From contig CAJTFE010000005.1 in the NCBI GenBank assembly GCA_910575725.1, positions 120,345-184,344 of the forward strand: DNA of 64,000 bases, written 5' to 3'. Source of the DNA: Clostridia bacterium. Lineage in GTDB: Bacteria > Bacillota > Clostridia > Lachnospirales > Lachnospiraceae. The notes beneath the pieces are model-generated. The model was given only the letters and a program-made list of their open reading frames with translations, was not told the origin of the DNA and made no database searches. The position numbers were made by a program, and so were the translations under genes. The first letter of the stretch is position 1, and each line of letters opens with the position of its first letter. Shown in pieces: positions 44,650 through 53,793 of the stretch.

Positions 44650-44913
44650 TTAATTGGGATAGAAATTTACCACCATAAAAGTAAGCATTACATCCTGCTC
44701 ATTGATATAGGTGTGCTTGACAGACGAGTCAAAAATAAGAGCGTCACCGCTGTTTAGCGTATAATTTCCCATCTCTGTGTGCAGCGTTTCCCGGCTCGTT
44801 TCGCTGAAATGGATATGTATGTCAAAGGTGGTATTTCCTATCCGCTTCACAAGATCGGGCTTCACATCCAGAAGGGCGGTGGTGTGGCTGGTCTTGCTGG
44901 TGTCTTTGTTCAT
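44650..44913 (-). CDS. Chimeric small protein: TnpW-like start joined to a cupin end
   Basis: 87 residues from ATG 44913 (AAAGGAG upstream). Residues 1-~46 (LLDVKPDLVKRIGNTTF, DIHIHFSETSRETLHTE) are a TnpW-type mobile-element ORF. Residues ~47-87 (YTLNSGDALIFDSSVKHTYI, NEQDVMLTFMVVNFYP) are the last strands of a cupin domain such as those ending XRE-cupin regulators. The frame is open across the joint near 44775. Neither half is complete, so it is likely a deletion product. Confidence 0.7.
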   Translation of the reverse strand: MNKDTSKTSHTTALLDVKPDLVKRIGNTTFDIHIHFSETSRETLHTEMGNYTLNSGDALIFDSSVKHTYINEQDVMLTFMVVNFYPN

Positions 44914-44977
44914 AGACTCTCCTTTGCAAAAGCCATTGAAAGAATACATGATGTGTTCCTTGTATGCTTTTGTTGCA

Positions 44978-45430
44978 TTATTTACTTTTTCTTCTGTTGA
45001 ATTTTTCTTTTGCAAAATCATAGGATTCTTGTATCATTGCTTTGAAATCCTCAAAGGTCTTATCAGAGGGATTTAAAACACATACCCAGCTCATCCATGC
45101 GTAGACAGGGTGGGGAATAATGGTATCTAAAACGGTAAAATCATAATCCATTTTTACGATTTTTCCAGCAGGCGGACGCTCTGGAATATACCCAAATTTT
45201 TTAATAAAGGTCTGTTTCCTTAAACCGACATTCACACGATATACATTATCACGGTTCAACATAGAGCCTTTATCATTATCACCGTCTTTTTCTTTAACAG
45301 TTAAAACATATACTCCCCGTTTCAAAACTCCGTTTGGATTATAAAAAATCCCTCGTTCTCCCCAACTTTCTACCAATACAACATCTTTCAAATTAGACTG
45401 GCAGTAGGAAAGAATATCGTTTGGTGTCAT
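44978..45430 (-). CDS. DUF6194-like protein
   Basis: 150 residues from ATG 45430 (GGAGGAAATGGC ahead). It contains MTPNDILSYCQSNLKDVVLVESWGE, NRDNVYRVNVGLRKQTFIKKFG and HPVYAWMSWVCVLNPSDKTFEDF, which I associate with DUF6194, a MmcQ/YjbR-like fold. The gene overlaps a small ORF upstream by 4 bp. Soluble, function unknown. Confidence 0.75.
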   Translation of the reverse strand: MTPNDILSYCQSNLKDVVLVESWGERGIFYNPNGVLKRGVYVLTVKEKDGDNDKGSMLNRDNVYRVNVGLRKQTFIKKFGYIPERPPAGKIVKMDYDFTVLDTIIPHPVYAWMSWVCVLNPSDKTFEDFKAMIQESYDFAKEKFNRRKSK

Positions 45431-45582
45431 GCCATTTCCTCCAAATGGAACATCATTGTTCCCTCGTCTGCTAAAGCAGAACAATACTCCTGAAATTCCG
45501 TAACCTGCGGCAACTTTTCCAAAGCCCCCTGTGCTGCCTCCATTGATGCCCACCAAATCATTTCAATCACGTTTTTATTCAT
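45427..45582 (-). CDS. Small hypothetical protein, probably a fragment
   Basis: 51 residues from ATG 45582 (AAGGAC upstream): MNKNVIEMIWWASMEAAQG, VTEFQEYCSALADEGTMMFH. It resembles the end of an antibiotic-biosynthesis-monooxygenase-like protein, but too little remains to be sure. Overlaps the DUF6194-like gene by 4 bp, so they share a transcript, divergent from the WYL regulator. Confidence 0.45.
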   Translation of the reverse strand: MNKNVIEMIWWASMEAAQGALEKLPQVTEFQEYCSALADEGTMMFHLEEMA

Positions 45583-45687
45583 AACATCTTGTCCTTTCGT
45601 TTGAGTATCATATTGCATTTGGTACATAGATAGTCTATCATGGAATAGTGACAACGGCTGTCACCATTCGGAAAGGAGTTTTTAAAA

Positions 45688-46635
45688 ATGTCAAAAGCAG
45701 AACGGCTTATTGAAATGATGATAACGATAAATACCAAAAAGGATTTTACAGTAGGCGAATTAGCAAAAGAATTTTCTGTGTCAAAGCGAACAATACTCCG
45801 TGATTTGCAAGAATTAGAACAGGCTGGATTCCCCCTTTATTCCGAAGTCGGTGCTGCTGGCGGGTATCACATCTTGAAAGAGCGCATTTTGCCGCCTATC
45901 ACTTTTTCAGAGCATGAAGCCAAAGCTATATTCTTTGCCTGTCAAGCCTTGAAATTCTATCACGATCTACCTTTTGAACAGGAAACAATATCTGTTTTGA
46001 AAAAATTTTTGAACTGTCTGCCCTTAGATATACAAAGCAGTATTACACAAATTCAAAATAGTGTAGTATTTTGGATTCCAGACAGGCATTGCGATTCGCC
46101 ACTACTTAAATCAATGTTTCATATTGTCGTTAATCACCATTCAACAACAATACAGTATTCATCAACACATTCTGAAAGTATACGCACAATTATACCGATT
46201 GGGCTATATGCTATGAACGGGCTTTGGTATTGCCCTGCATATTGCACCGTTGCTAATCAAATCAGAGAGTTCCGTATTGACCGTATAAAGGAAATAATAG
46301 AGGAAAAACCATATCCCAAAGGGAAATTTCCTGTTCCTGCGTCCATTCAAGAATATCTCGAAAGGTTAGAAATCGGAAATGATTACCACATAAAGATTCA
46401 GCTAACCGATATAGGTGTTAAACGCTGCGAAACTGAATTTTTACTGGCAAGGGGATTAAAAACATTCCCAACAGGCGGCGGTATCATCGACATGGAAATA
46501 CGTCACGCAACCTTGGATTGGGTTGCCGATTATTTCCTGCCATTTGGAATCAATGCAACTGTCTTAGAACCACCAGAACTTGTGGAGCTAATGAAACAAA
46601 AGATATACGAATTACATCAGCATTATTGTAGGTAA
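45688..46635 (+). CDS. YafY-type regulator (HTH plus WYL domain)
   Basis: 315 residues, AAAGGAG upstream. N-terminal HTH_11: FTVGELAKEFSVSKRTILRDLQELEQAGFPLYSEVG. WYL domain around 140-240 with IPIGLYAMNGLWYCPAYCTVANQIREFRIDRI, the ligand-binding Sm-like fold. The C-terminal WCX part ends with EVDM-like IIDMEIRHATLDWVADYFLPFG. It likely controls the divergent DUF6194 operon. Confidence 0.88.
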   Translation: MSKAERLIEMMITINTKKDFTVGELAKEFSVSKRTILRDLQELEQAGFPLYSEVGAAGGYHILKERILPPITFSEHEAKAIFFACQALKFYHDLPFEQETISVLKKFLNCLPLDIQSSITQIQNSVVFWIPDRHCDSPLLKSMFHIVVNHHSTTIQYSSTHSESIRTIIPIGLYAMNGLWYCPAYCTVANQIREFRIDRIKEIIEEKPYPKGKFPVPASIQEYLERLEIGNDYHIKIQLTDIGVKRCETEFLLARGLKTFPTGGGIIDMEIRHATLDWVADYFLPFGINATVLEPPELVELMKQKIYELHQHYCR

Positions 46636-46702
46636 GCTTCCCTATAACCCTATTATACTTATCGGTTCAATTATATTATCAGCCACATCCAGCGGTTATT
46701 CA

Positions 46703-46731
46703 TTGACATCAACAGACTACTGTGATAGTGT
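46703..46731 (+). promoter_or_regulatory. blaI promoter with BlaI operator
   Basis: -35 TTGACA (46703-46708), 17-bp spacer, -10 TAGTGT (46726-46731). The dyad GACTACTGTGATAGTG (46715-46730) covers the spacer and -10, matching the triple operator at 44514-44587. Supports autorepression. Confidence 0.75.
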
Positions 46732-46782
46732 ATAGGAAATGTACGATAAAGAACACACAATGAATACGAGGTGAACACGGAT

Positions 46783-47142
46783 ATGGAAAAGACACTGTTT
46801 AATTCAGAACGAAAAGTAATGGAAGTAATCTGGAAGGAAGGAGACGTGACAGCCAAACAGATTTCCCTGACCTTACGCGATACCATCGGCTGGAATAAGA
46901 ATACCACCTACACAGTCATTAAAAAATGTATCCAGAAGGGCTTTATTGAACGCCTGGAACCGAATTTTGTCTGCAGGGCTCTCCTTTCCAAAGAACAGGC
47001 GGTTCAGGATGATACCAGGGAATTTGTAAACCGTGTCTTTGACGGCTCCGTCCCCCTGCTGTTTTCATCCCTGCTTTCTCAGAAAGCCCTCTCAAAGAAG
47101 GAACTGGAGGAATTAAAACGAATGATTAATGAAATGGAGTAA
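46783..47142 (+). CDS. blaI: BlaI/MecI-family repressor
   Basis: 119 residues from ATG 46783 (GAGGTG upstream). Winged helix KVMEVIWKEGDVTAKQISLTLRDTIGWNKNTTYTVIKKCIQKGFIER, then the dimerisation helices LLSQKALSKKELEELKRMI. The proteolysis site (normally an N-F or similar pair near residue 100) cannot be judged with certainty. It binds GACTA-type dyads. Its sensor BlaR1 follows and is broken, so induction by beta-lactams is likely lost and the repressor may be locked on. Confidence 0.88.
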   Translation: MEKTLFNSERKVMEVIWKEGDVTAKQISLTLRDTIGWNKNTTYTVIKKCIQKGFIERLEPNFVCRALLSKEQAVQDDTREFVNRVFDGSVPLLFSSLLSQKALSKKELEELKRMINEME

Positions 47143-47146
47143 GCCT

Positions 47147-48176
47147 ATGAACCTGCTGCAGATGAGCCTTTCGGCTTCCGTTCTGATCCTGATTGTCATA
47201 GCATGTCGGAAGTTCTTTTCCGCCAGAATATCCAGAACCACTTTTTCGCTGCTCTGGCTGCTTGCCTGGTGGAAGCTGATGATTCCCGTACCGGCGGGCT
47301 TTCCTGTGCCTGCGGCCCATCAGTTAAGGGAAAAAATGCCGGATATCACCGTAGCTTTACCCCTTTCGGCGGGAACCTGGCAGACAGCCGGGGCCGGGCC
47401 GGACTTCGGATGGAATCTCCTTAAAATCCTGTGGCTTTGTGGCGCTGTGTCTGTCAGCCTGTATATCGCTTATCTTCATGCCGCCAGTATGAAGAAATAC
47501 CGCACAGCAATTCCTCTTAAGGAATCTTCCTGGATTCCCATGTGGCTGGAGCAGAAACGTTCCTTCCGCAGAATTACCGTCCGGGTTTCGGACGAGATTG
47601 CTTCCCCCTTAACCTATGGTATCTTCTTCCCGGTAATCCTGCTTCCAAAACAGTCCGACTGGGCGGACAAAGAGAGCATGAAGCTGATCGCTGACTATCG
47701 CTGCCACCATAAGCTGCGTCGCAGTCTACGGCGCCGTTCCTTCTGGCGCTTTTTCCATGAAATCCCTGAAGAATGACCCGACCCTTGGAGGGATTTTTGA
47801 ACTGTACTCGGTGAAAGAGTATCAAAGGATTGTAGATACTGTAAAAGAAGACAGAGGGGAGGGAGATCTGGATGCCTTAGCCATGGAACGGGACCTGGAG
47901 CGTCTGAAAGCTGACAACGGAAAAGGGGAATTTGTCATCTATAAAGGCGCGTTTATGGTATCCACGGAAACCACTGTGGTCGCTTTCAACCCAACCATTG
48001 TCATGCGGCCGGAACTTGTAAGCCGGAATACACCTCTGACTGCTGAAACTTACCAGAATGATATAAAAGATGTGACAGAGATTCTGGAAGACGCAGTGGC
48101 AGACGGATTTTTAACAGAAACCCAGAAAAAAAGAGTGTTAGAGAAAATGGAGGAGAATCTGGCCGGACTGGAATAA
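47147..48176 (+). pseudogene. BlaR1/MecR1 (M56 peptidase) with centre deleted
   Basis: The N-terminal part from ATG 47147 has membrane spans (LIVIACRKFFSARISRTTFSLLWLLAWWKL, ILWLCGAVSVSLYIAY) and IASPLTYGIFFPVILLPKQSDW, which precede the zinc motif. The HExxH peptidase motif is absent: after SMKLIADYR the sequence becomes CHHKLRRSLRRRSF and ends. The frame then resumes at 47757 with the BlaR1 tail (LGGIFELYSVKEYQRIV; LKADNGKGEFVIYKGAFMV; NPTIVMRPELV). So the peptidase and sensor centre are missing. The gene overlaps the regulator pair's usual order blaI-blaR1. Confidence 0.8.
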
Positions 48177-48464
48177 GCACCGAAAATGATCCTCCATTTT
48201 GAGACTGCAGGCTCCCTGCCCAGTCTTAAAAGAAACTTAAAAATATTTTTCAGTAAACAAGGGGGGATATAGGTTTTGGAAGTGCAGAATCATTGGAAGA
48301 ATTTTACACAAAGACCATTTCATATTTTATGATACCCCTGTCGGCCCATGTGATTATAGTCCATGCCAGTTTAAGCTCATTAATAAATTCGGCGTGTGCT
48401 GGTGTCTTTTTGTATGAGGGAACAAGGATAACCGCTGGCCTTCTCCAATGGTCTGTGATAATCT

Positions 48465-49730
48465 TTATTTTCCAATCCGATACTGATACTCCGGGATATT
48501 AAAAATTCCGTCATCCAGTATCCGGTTCTCCAGATACTGGATATCTCCGTTTTCTGAGAGCCTGACCGTAAGTTCATGGGTTATGACCGCATCATTGCAC
48601 AAAATCATCTGGCATACCGCATCCACAGTCAGGGTAAATGTTCCATCTTCATTTTCCCTGATCTGTGTCACCTCGGGAACAGAAGTACCGAAGAAACTGG
48701 GTGCGTAATTTCCGCACCCCAGTCTCTCCCATCGGTAGACTTGACGCCCTTCATCAAACACGGCCCACTGCCGAATCTCCTCCCTGGAAACCGGAAGGTA
48801 ATCCATGATGGTGTTTTCAAACTCTTCTGCCGGTATCCCATGGGGATACCGCTCCGGTTCAAACCGCCTGTCATATTTCATCCCATAAAAATATTCATAA
48901 ATCCCGTTATAATCCAGTTTATCCAGGCTCTCCCTGTCCCAGTTGGAGCATAACAGGTTATTTCCCTGATACCCCAATGGAAGCACACATTTTTCGGACA
49001 TTTCACGGCACTCCTGTGGCAGGGGCCTCACTCTGACCAGGCAGCTTCCATCAACAATCTCCGATACTTCCGGAGGTTCCGGTACACATAATTCATAGCA
49101 GAAATATCCTTTTTCCGTATACCGCCATTCTTTTATTCTTGTATAGGAAATGTACGCAGGCATCGGTGTTTCATCTTTCCCCCATGTCATATTTGCTGCC
49201 AGCACATACAAATTTTCTCCATCATACTGATATTGAAACCTTCCGATTCCTCCGTCTCTATGAATCCGGTACAGGAGCACGGTCCCGGCCTTTCCCACTC
49301 CGGCATCCTGTAAAAACCGCTCCATCTCCTGCCAGTTCTCCATAACCTGGTACGGTTCGCTCCCTGTGACCGGCATGCCCATAGTCTTTAGCTTCTCTTT
49401 TAATTGAATTAAAACTTCCTCTGATAAAACCACGTTTGAAGCATCGCCTTTGTCCGCTTCTTGGTAAATGTCCCTGGTCAGTTCCAACGCGGCCCTTAAG
49501 TCAGCTTCCGCTTCTTTCCTTTCGTTTTCATCAACCGGAAGATCATATCCTTTTTCCCAACGCCCTTTTTTGTCATTATCTTCCCTGCTGCTCTCTGCCA
49601 AAGAAGGTTTTTCCCTGCCTTCTATGGCGCCGGACAGTGAAAACTCCTCCTGCTTTTTTCCTCCACAGGCACACAAAAATCCTGCCATCATTATAATAAT
49701 AGTCTGGATATATATTTTTCTTATTTCCAT
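48465..49730 (-). CDS. Lipoprotein, member 3 of a tandem exported family
   Basis: 421 residues. Lipobox MAGFLCACG, lipidated Cys near residue 21. The mature part has a long region with YQGNNLLCSNWDRESLDKLDYNGIYEYFYG and the C-terminal end VTQIRENEDGTFTLTVDAVCQMI...LTVRLSENGDIQYLENRIL, shared with the two genes upstream (I recall DUF6070). No enzyme motif. Third of three consecutive paralogues, so the family arose by tandem duplication. Likely surface-located; role unknown. Confidence 0.75.
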   Translation of the reverse strand: MEIRKIYIQTIIIMMAGFLCACGGKKQEEFSLSGAIEGREKPSLAESSREDNDKKGRWEKGYDLPVDENERKEAEADLRAALELTRDIYQEADKGDASNVVLSEEVLIQLKEKLKTMGMPVTGSEPYQVMENWQEMERFLQDAGVGKAGTVLLYRIHRDGGIGRFQYQYDGENLYVLAANMTWGKDETPMPAYISYTRIKEWRYTEKGYFCYELCVPEPPEVSEIVDGSCLVRVRPLPQECREMSEKCVLPLGYQGNNLLCSNWDRESLDKLDYNGIYEYFYGMKYDRRFEPERYPHGIPAEEFENTIMDYLPVSREEIRQWAVFDEGRQVYRWERLGCGNYAPSFFGTSVPEVTQIRENEDGTFTLTVDAVCQMILCNDAVITHELTVRLSENGDIQYLENRILDDGIFNIPEYQYRIGK

Positions 49731-49743
49731 GGAAATCCTTCCT

Positions 49744-51024
49744 TTATTTCATATCATATACGTTGGGAATGTCCAGCTCCTTTTTCTCTATGGAATTGGA
49801 TAAATAACGGAATGTCCCGTCATCAAAGGGCTGGACGGTTATGATGTTGGTAAACGCACAGTCGGAGTTATAATCCGGCCATACCCCATCTACAAAGAGG
49901 GTCAGCGTTCCGTCCGGGTTCTCCTTATCCCCCACCACTTCCCCAAAAGGCGGATACGGGCTGGAAAAGATCATTTCATACGGATAGCTGTCTGTGTCTG
50001 CGCGGTAACCGCATATCTCCCTTATCCGTTCCTTTGTGACTGGAAAATACGTGGTCATGATCCGTTCATATACCTCTGCAGGTATCTCCCCATTTTCCGG
50101 CCGCAGAATCTCTCCCGTATCCATGCGGTACAGGTCCTCAAACATGCATGGCATCAGGATATCCTCCACGTTGCTGCTGTCCCAGTCCGTTACAAGGACA
50201 TTGTAATTGACATAGCTAAGTCCGTCCAGATATTTTTCTGTCAACTCCCTGCACCGGTCAGAAAGCGGGGCTGCCCGCCAGAACTGGCGCAGGCTGGAAT
50301 GGTAGAGCTGTACCGTATAGGCGTAAATGAAATATCCTTTTTCTGTCAGTTTTATCTCCGCAATATCACTGACAGCAGTAGATATGATTTCCGGTACTCC
50401 CCCTTCCCTCCATCCGATCTGCACATAAAAAGTCTGCAGGTTTCCTTTCCTGTGTATAAACGTATAAGCACCGATCAGCCCATCCAGATTCACGTCAAAA
50501 ATAGTAACCAGGCTGTCCTGCCCTTTTAAATAAGCAGAATAAAAGTCCCGGACACTGTTATGGTTTTCCATATTTGCCCCGTCAGTAACGCTTACATATC
50601 CGGCCTCTCCCAGCATGGAAACTACCCGGTTCCTCTGCTCCCTGGAGAAATCCCTGACCGTATAAGTAAAGGGCGCATCTTCCTCTATTGCCGCATACCT
50701 GTATACCTCCTGCACCTCCAAGGCAGCCGACAGGGCACTGTTTTCCAGTTCTTTTTCGACCGCTTCACTGAGCAGGCTGTCCGGCTCTTCTAAAAAATAT
50801 GGTGATGGCAATGCTTCCTGTGGTTTTTCCCCTTTGTCTGCTGCCCCGGTATTGCCAGTGGCGGCGCTGCCGGAAATCTCTATAGCCGGCTCCCAGGATT
50901 CCTCCGGCTGCTTTCGGCCTGCGTCCTCCTTAAAGCCTGTATAGAAGCTCCCGGCTGCCACTGCCAGACATAACAGGATAAGCAGGAAACTTCCCTTACT
51001 GAACAACCGCTTTAAATCTTCCAA
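49744..51024 (-). CDS. Membrane-anchored member 2 of the tandem exported family
   Basis: 426 residues starting at a TTG directly after the TAG of the upstream gene, so translation is coupled. One N-terminal membrane helix (LILLCLAVAAGSFYTGF, ~14-31) in place of a lipobox. The body has YVSVTDGANMENHNSVRDFYSAY, YLDGLSYVNYNVLVTDWDSSNVED and the family end ENPDGTLTLFVDGVWPDY...VQPFDDGTFRYLSNSI. Same family as the genes on both sides. 13 bp separates it from the third gene. Confidence 0.75.
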   Translation of the reverse strand: MEDLKRLFSKGSFLLILLCLAVAAGSFYTGFKEDAGRKQPEESWEPAIEISGSAATGNTGAADKGEKPQEALPSPYFLEEPDSLLSEAVEKELENSALSAALEVQEVYRYAAIEEDAPFTYTVRDFSREQRNRVVSMLGEAGYVSVTDGANMENHNSVRDFYSAYLKGQDSLVTIFDVNLDGLIGAYTFIHRKGNLQTFYVQIGWREGGVPEIISTAVSDIAEIKLTEKGYFIYAYTVQLYHSSLRQFWRAAPLSDRCRELTEKYLDGLSYVNYNVLVTDWDSSNVEDILMPCMFEDLYRMDTGEILRPENGEIPAEVYERIMTTYFPVTKERIREICGYRADTDSYPYEMIFSSPYPPFGEVVGDKENPDGTLTLFVDGVWPDYNSDCAFTNIITVQPFDDGTFRYLSNSIEKKELDIPNVYDMK

Positions 51025-52056
51025 CTAATCATCCCCTCCATATACTTTCTTCCACTGGTCTTCTGTCAGCCGGTCTGAATGCCACCACAGCTCACAGCCG
51101 CCCTCCGGAAAAATAACCTGATTGGATACATACTGAAAACCTCCATCGTCAAGAGGACGGATCACGGTTTTGTGGATGTACGCCCTGGAGGTGTTTTCCT
51201 CCGGGTATACGGCATTCACAGTCAGAGTTAACGTTCCGTCATCATTTTCCGTATAACTGACCACCTCCGGATATGGGATATCCGGATATTCAACCTCATA
51301 AAACCCTCTCGGCCTGTATTCATAAGTCTGATCCTCCGGGATATAGGCGGCCTTCCTCTGCAGCTCCTCGTAATCAATTTGCAAATGACGCTCAATGACA
51401 TGTTCAAATACATCTGCCGGTATCCTGTAAACGGCTCCGGCGTCTAAATCATCATCCGGCGTAAAAGGAACCGGCTGTTCATAGATATCAGGATAGAACC
51501 TGTCAAATAAATCATAAAAATCCAGATTCCCAAAATCCTCTTCGCTCCAGTCCGTAAGGAAAAGATTATTTCCCCCATACCCCACCGGCAGCAAATACTG
51601 TCGGTTTAATTCCCTGCACGTTTCATCCAGCGGCTCAACCCTCAGCGCCGTATGTTCCGGTTCATCACTGAGGGAAAGCACATAATAGCTTTCGGAATAA
51701 TAACTTCCCTCAAACAGCAGGTAGCCTTCTTCCATATATTCCCACGATTCTGCCGGATAGCTTACGGTACTTAAGTTTTTCAGAATCCCATTGCTATACT
51801 GATAATATCCTCTGGTTACATTTACTGCTCCCTCTGCTGTAAGAAGGTCATACTTTATAAATCCGCCGGAACTGGTGACTGCGATTATGGTAAGTTTGTC
51901 ATCCTGCGCTTCCTCTACGGATCTGCAAAAGCGTAAAACCTGTTCCGAACCGACCATGTCAATCTGATTTTCCTCTACCTTTTTGCCGCATCCGGACACT
52001 ATAAAAAGAAGGACACCTGCAGCAATAAACAGTTTTTGCTTTCCCATGTTTTTCAT
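51025..52056 (-). CDS. Lipoprotein, member 1 of the tandem exported family
   Basis: 343 residues from the ATG at 52056 (AAAGGTGG upstream); an ATG at 52080 is an alternative. Lipobox FIVSGCG. The family parts GGNNLFLTDWSEEDFGNLDFYDLFDRFY and SYTENDDGTLTLTVNAVYPE...IRPLDDGGFQYVSNQV are clear. First gene of the operon of three. The family seems to occur in gut Lachnospiraceae; function unknown. Confidence 0.75.
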   Translation of the reverse strand: MKNMGKQKLFIAAGVLLFIVSGCGKKVEENQIDMVGSEQVLRFCRSVEEAQDDKLTIIAVTSSGGFIKYDLLTAEGAVNVTRGYYQYSNGILKNLSTVSYPAESWEYMEEGYLLFEGSYYSESYYVLSLSDEPEHTALRVEPLDETCRELNRQYLLPVGYGGNNLFLTDWSEEDFGNLDFYDLFDRFYPDIYEQPVPFTPDDDLDAGAVYRIPADVFEHVIERHLQIDYEELQRKAAYIPEDQTYEYRPRGFYEVEYPDIPYPEVVSYTENDDGTLTLTVNAVYPEENTSRAYIHKTVIRPLDDGGFQYVSNQVIFPEGGCELWWHSDRLTEDQWKKVYGGDD

Positions 52057-52271
52057 CTCTGTCAGACCACCTTTTATCAATATCTTTTATTTTAGAATTC
52101 CCGCCATGCGCAGCAGATACCTGGCATTTGTGGTAGTGCAGCGCCCCACATTTTGGCAGCAGAGAAGCATTGCACATCTATTTATCCAGCTGGGTTACGA
52201 CAAGACAAAACTGATGTCCTGCCATAATCAGGGTTTCCAGTATCTCCACATCCTTTCAATTACTGATTTTC

Positions 52272-52532
52272 TTATACAGGGATATCATACTGCATGATGA
52301 TGTTATGGAAACAGTCATGGAACCCCAGTTTTCTGTAAAGTTCAACGGCCTCCTCCGAACCGCTGAGCGTAACTGCCCTTACTCCGTTTTCAAAAAGCTC
52401 CCCCAGTGCCTGCGAGCATATCGAAATTGCCGCTTTCCTCCTGCGGTATTCCTGTATGGTGGAAACAAATTCCAAAGACGCCGTATCCCCTGTCCGGATT
52501 GTGGAGGCCGTGGATACCGGTTTCCCATCCAT
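52272..52532 (-). pseudogene. GNAT acetyltransferase, C-terminal fragment
   Basis: 86 codons: the family segment SLEFVSTIQEYRRRKAAISICSQAL (acetyl-CoA loop) and VTLSGSEEAVELYRKLGFHDCF near the end. The N-terminal half is missing. Dispersed motif copy D lies 70 bp upstream. DNA between 52080 and 52272 has an unassigned plus-strand frame (WQQRSIAHLFIQLGYDKTKL) that I could not name. Confidence 0.65.
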
Positions 52533-52601
52533 CTCGCACAGATAAAACCGGAGATTCTCTTCCTTATACCCTCTGCAGTTAAAAAGCCGGAAAACGTACT
52601 C

Positions 52602-52635
52602 CTATTATCACCCTGTTGACCGATTTTGAGAAGAC
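52602..52635 (-). repeat. Dispersed intergenic motif, copy D
   Basis: Minus-strand reading TCTTCTCAAAATCGGTCAAC then AGGGTGATAATAGG. It lies between a truncated FtsX permease end (52645) and a truncated GNAT gene (52532), so it marks a breakpoint as well as a possible promoter position. Confidence 0.6.
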
Positions 52636-52644
52636 TCCGGGTTC

Positions 52645-53280
52645 TTATTCCACAAGTTCAATGGAATCCACAATGATCATCCTGCTGACCTTCCGGAGTG
52701 GAATACAGGTTGCCAGGATACAGGCTCTGATGGCAAAAAGTGATGCGCAGGCCATGGGAACCACGGGAACTGCCGTCAGCCGCAGGACATCCGCTGCCCC
52801 GGCCTCCACAAATACTGTGCCGATATATCCGGTGATACACCCAATCACCGCCGCACTGATGCCATAATAGAACCCTTCCCACAAAAATACCCGGTACAGG
52901 CTTCCCGCGCTCATACCCATGGCCCGCTGTATGCCGTTCTCCGTGATCCGGGTATGGATATTGGTATAAACTGTATTGATAATGTTCAGGATTCCTATGA
53001 GGCCGATGAACAGAATCAGGCCCCAGGCCAGCAGACGGATCTGGGTCTCGCTTTCCGCATACTGGCGGTCCGTCTGTTCATAGGACACCGTGACCGTCCC
53101 CGGTACTCGCCTGCAGAATTCCTCCAACACCCGGTCAAAAGCTGCCCGGTCGGCACCTGCAGTTAATCCCGGCCTAAGTTCCCCTTTACCGCAAAAAGGA
53201 CGGCCATCACAAACGATTGCCGCCCTGCAATTATTTTCCTGTCCTATATCTGCTTCAAACCATTCAGACAAAGCATTCCT
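52645..53280 (-). pseudogene. FtsX-family permease, C-terminal fragment
   Basis: The last ~210 residues only: an external part (YEQTDRQYAESETQIRLL), three membrane spans (LILFIGLIGILNIINTVY; FYYGISAAVIGCITGYIG; ACASLFAIRACILATCIPL) and the cytoplasmic loop RITENGIQRAMGMSAGSLYRV. The upstream end runs into the stop region of the gene at 53295 without a start site. A remnant of a MacB/FtsX-type transporter. Confidence 0.75.
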
Positions 53281-53294
53281 TCCGTACCTCCGCT

Positions 53295-53633
53295 TTATTC
53301 CATCTTTTCCGGCCACTTTAACCCTTCTGTTTTCCTTAATAATCCCATATGAAACAGCACCTGCACGCAGTCCGCATATCCCTGGATATATGCCCTTCTC
53401 TCCTGAACAGACGCAAAGTCCTCCAGGCAGTCTTTCATTTTTTCCGCCTGATTCTGCTGCTCTGCAGATAAGGTTTTTAAAAATTCTTCCCACTCCAGCT
53501 CGGTTTCTTTCCAGGCAGTCAGCGCCTCTTCATACTCCGGAGTGCGGATGTAACTTTCCCTGTTCACATTCTCCCCGTTTAAGTTGCCCAGGAACTCAGC
53601 CATTTTCACCCACATATCATTTGACATTTCCAA
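53295..53633 (-). CDS. Small helical hypothetical protein
   Basis: 112 residues with AAGGAGAA upstream. The core (EYEEALTAWKETELEWEEFLKTL, EKMKDCLEDFASVQERRAYIQGYADCVQVLFHMGLL) is all-helical and resembles small DUF6809-like proteins of clostridia that end in a helix followed by a G-Y/F-x-x-G pattern. Upstream of and overlapping nothing; the FtsX remnant follows 15 bp later. Function unknown. Confidence 0.65.
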   Translation of the reverse strand: MEMSNDMWVKMAEFLGNLNGENVNRESYIRTPEYEEALTAWKETELEWEEFLKTLSAEQQNQAEKMKDCLEDFASVQERRAYIQGYADCVQVLFHMGLLRKTEGLKWPEKME

Positions 53634-53793
53634 TTCTCCTTCCTCATTCTTAATTTCAACTCCTGCATTTCCCGTATATTCCTATCTCCTAAAGTACATT
53701 ATATATGTTATAGAAGAACTTTCTCAACCATAATCGCTTAATTATTGAAACTATAGCAGATAAAATTAAGCCATTATACTTGGAGGTGAACGG

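Noticed and set aside
45601..45660. Possible extra BlaI-type dyad near the WYL regulator promoter (TAGTCTATCATGG)
   Set aside because: The arms do not form the GACTA...TAGTC palindrome, so it is not counted as an operator.
51983..52297. Plus-strand frame containing AMRSRYLAFVVVQ and LFIQLGYDKTKLMSCHN
   Set aside because: Its first third is antisense to a lipoprotein gene and I could not match the rest to a family. Left unassigned.
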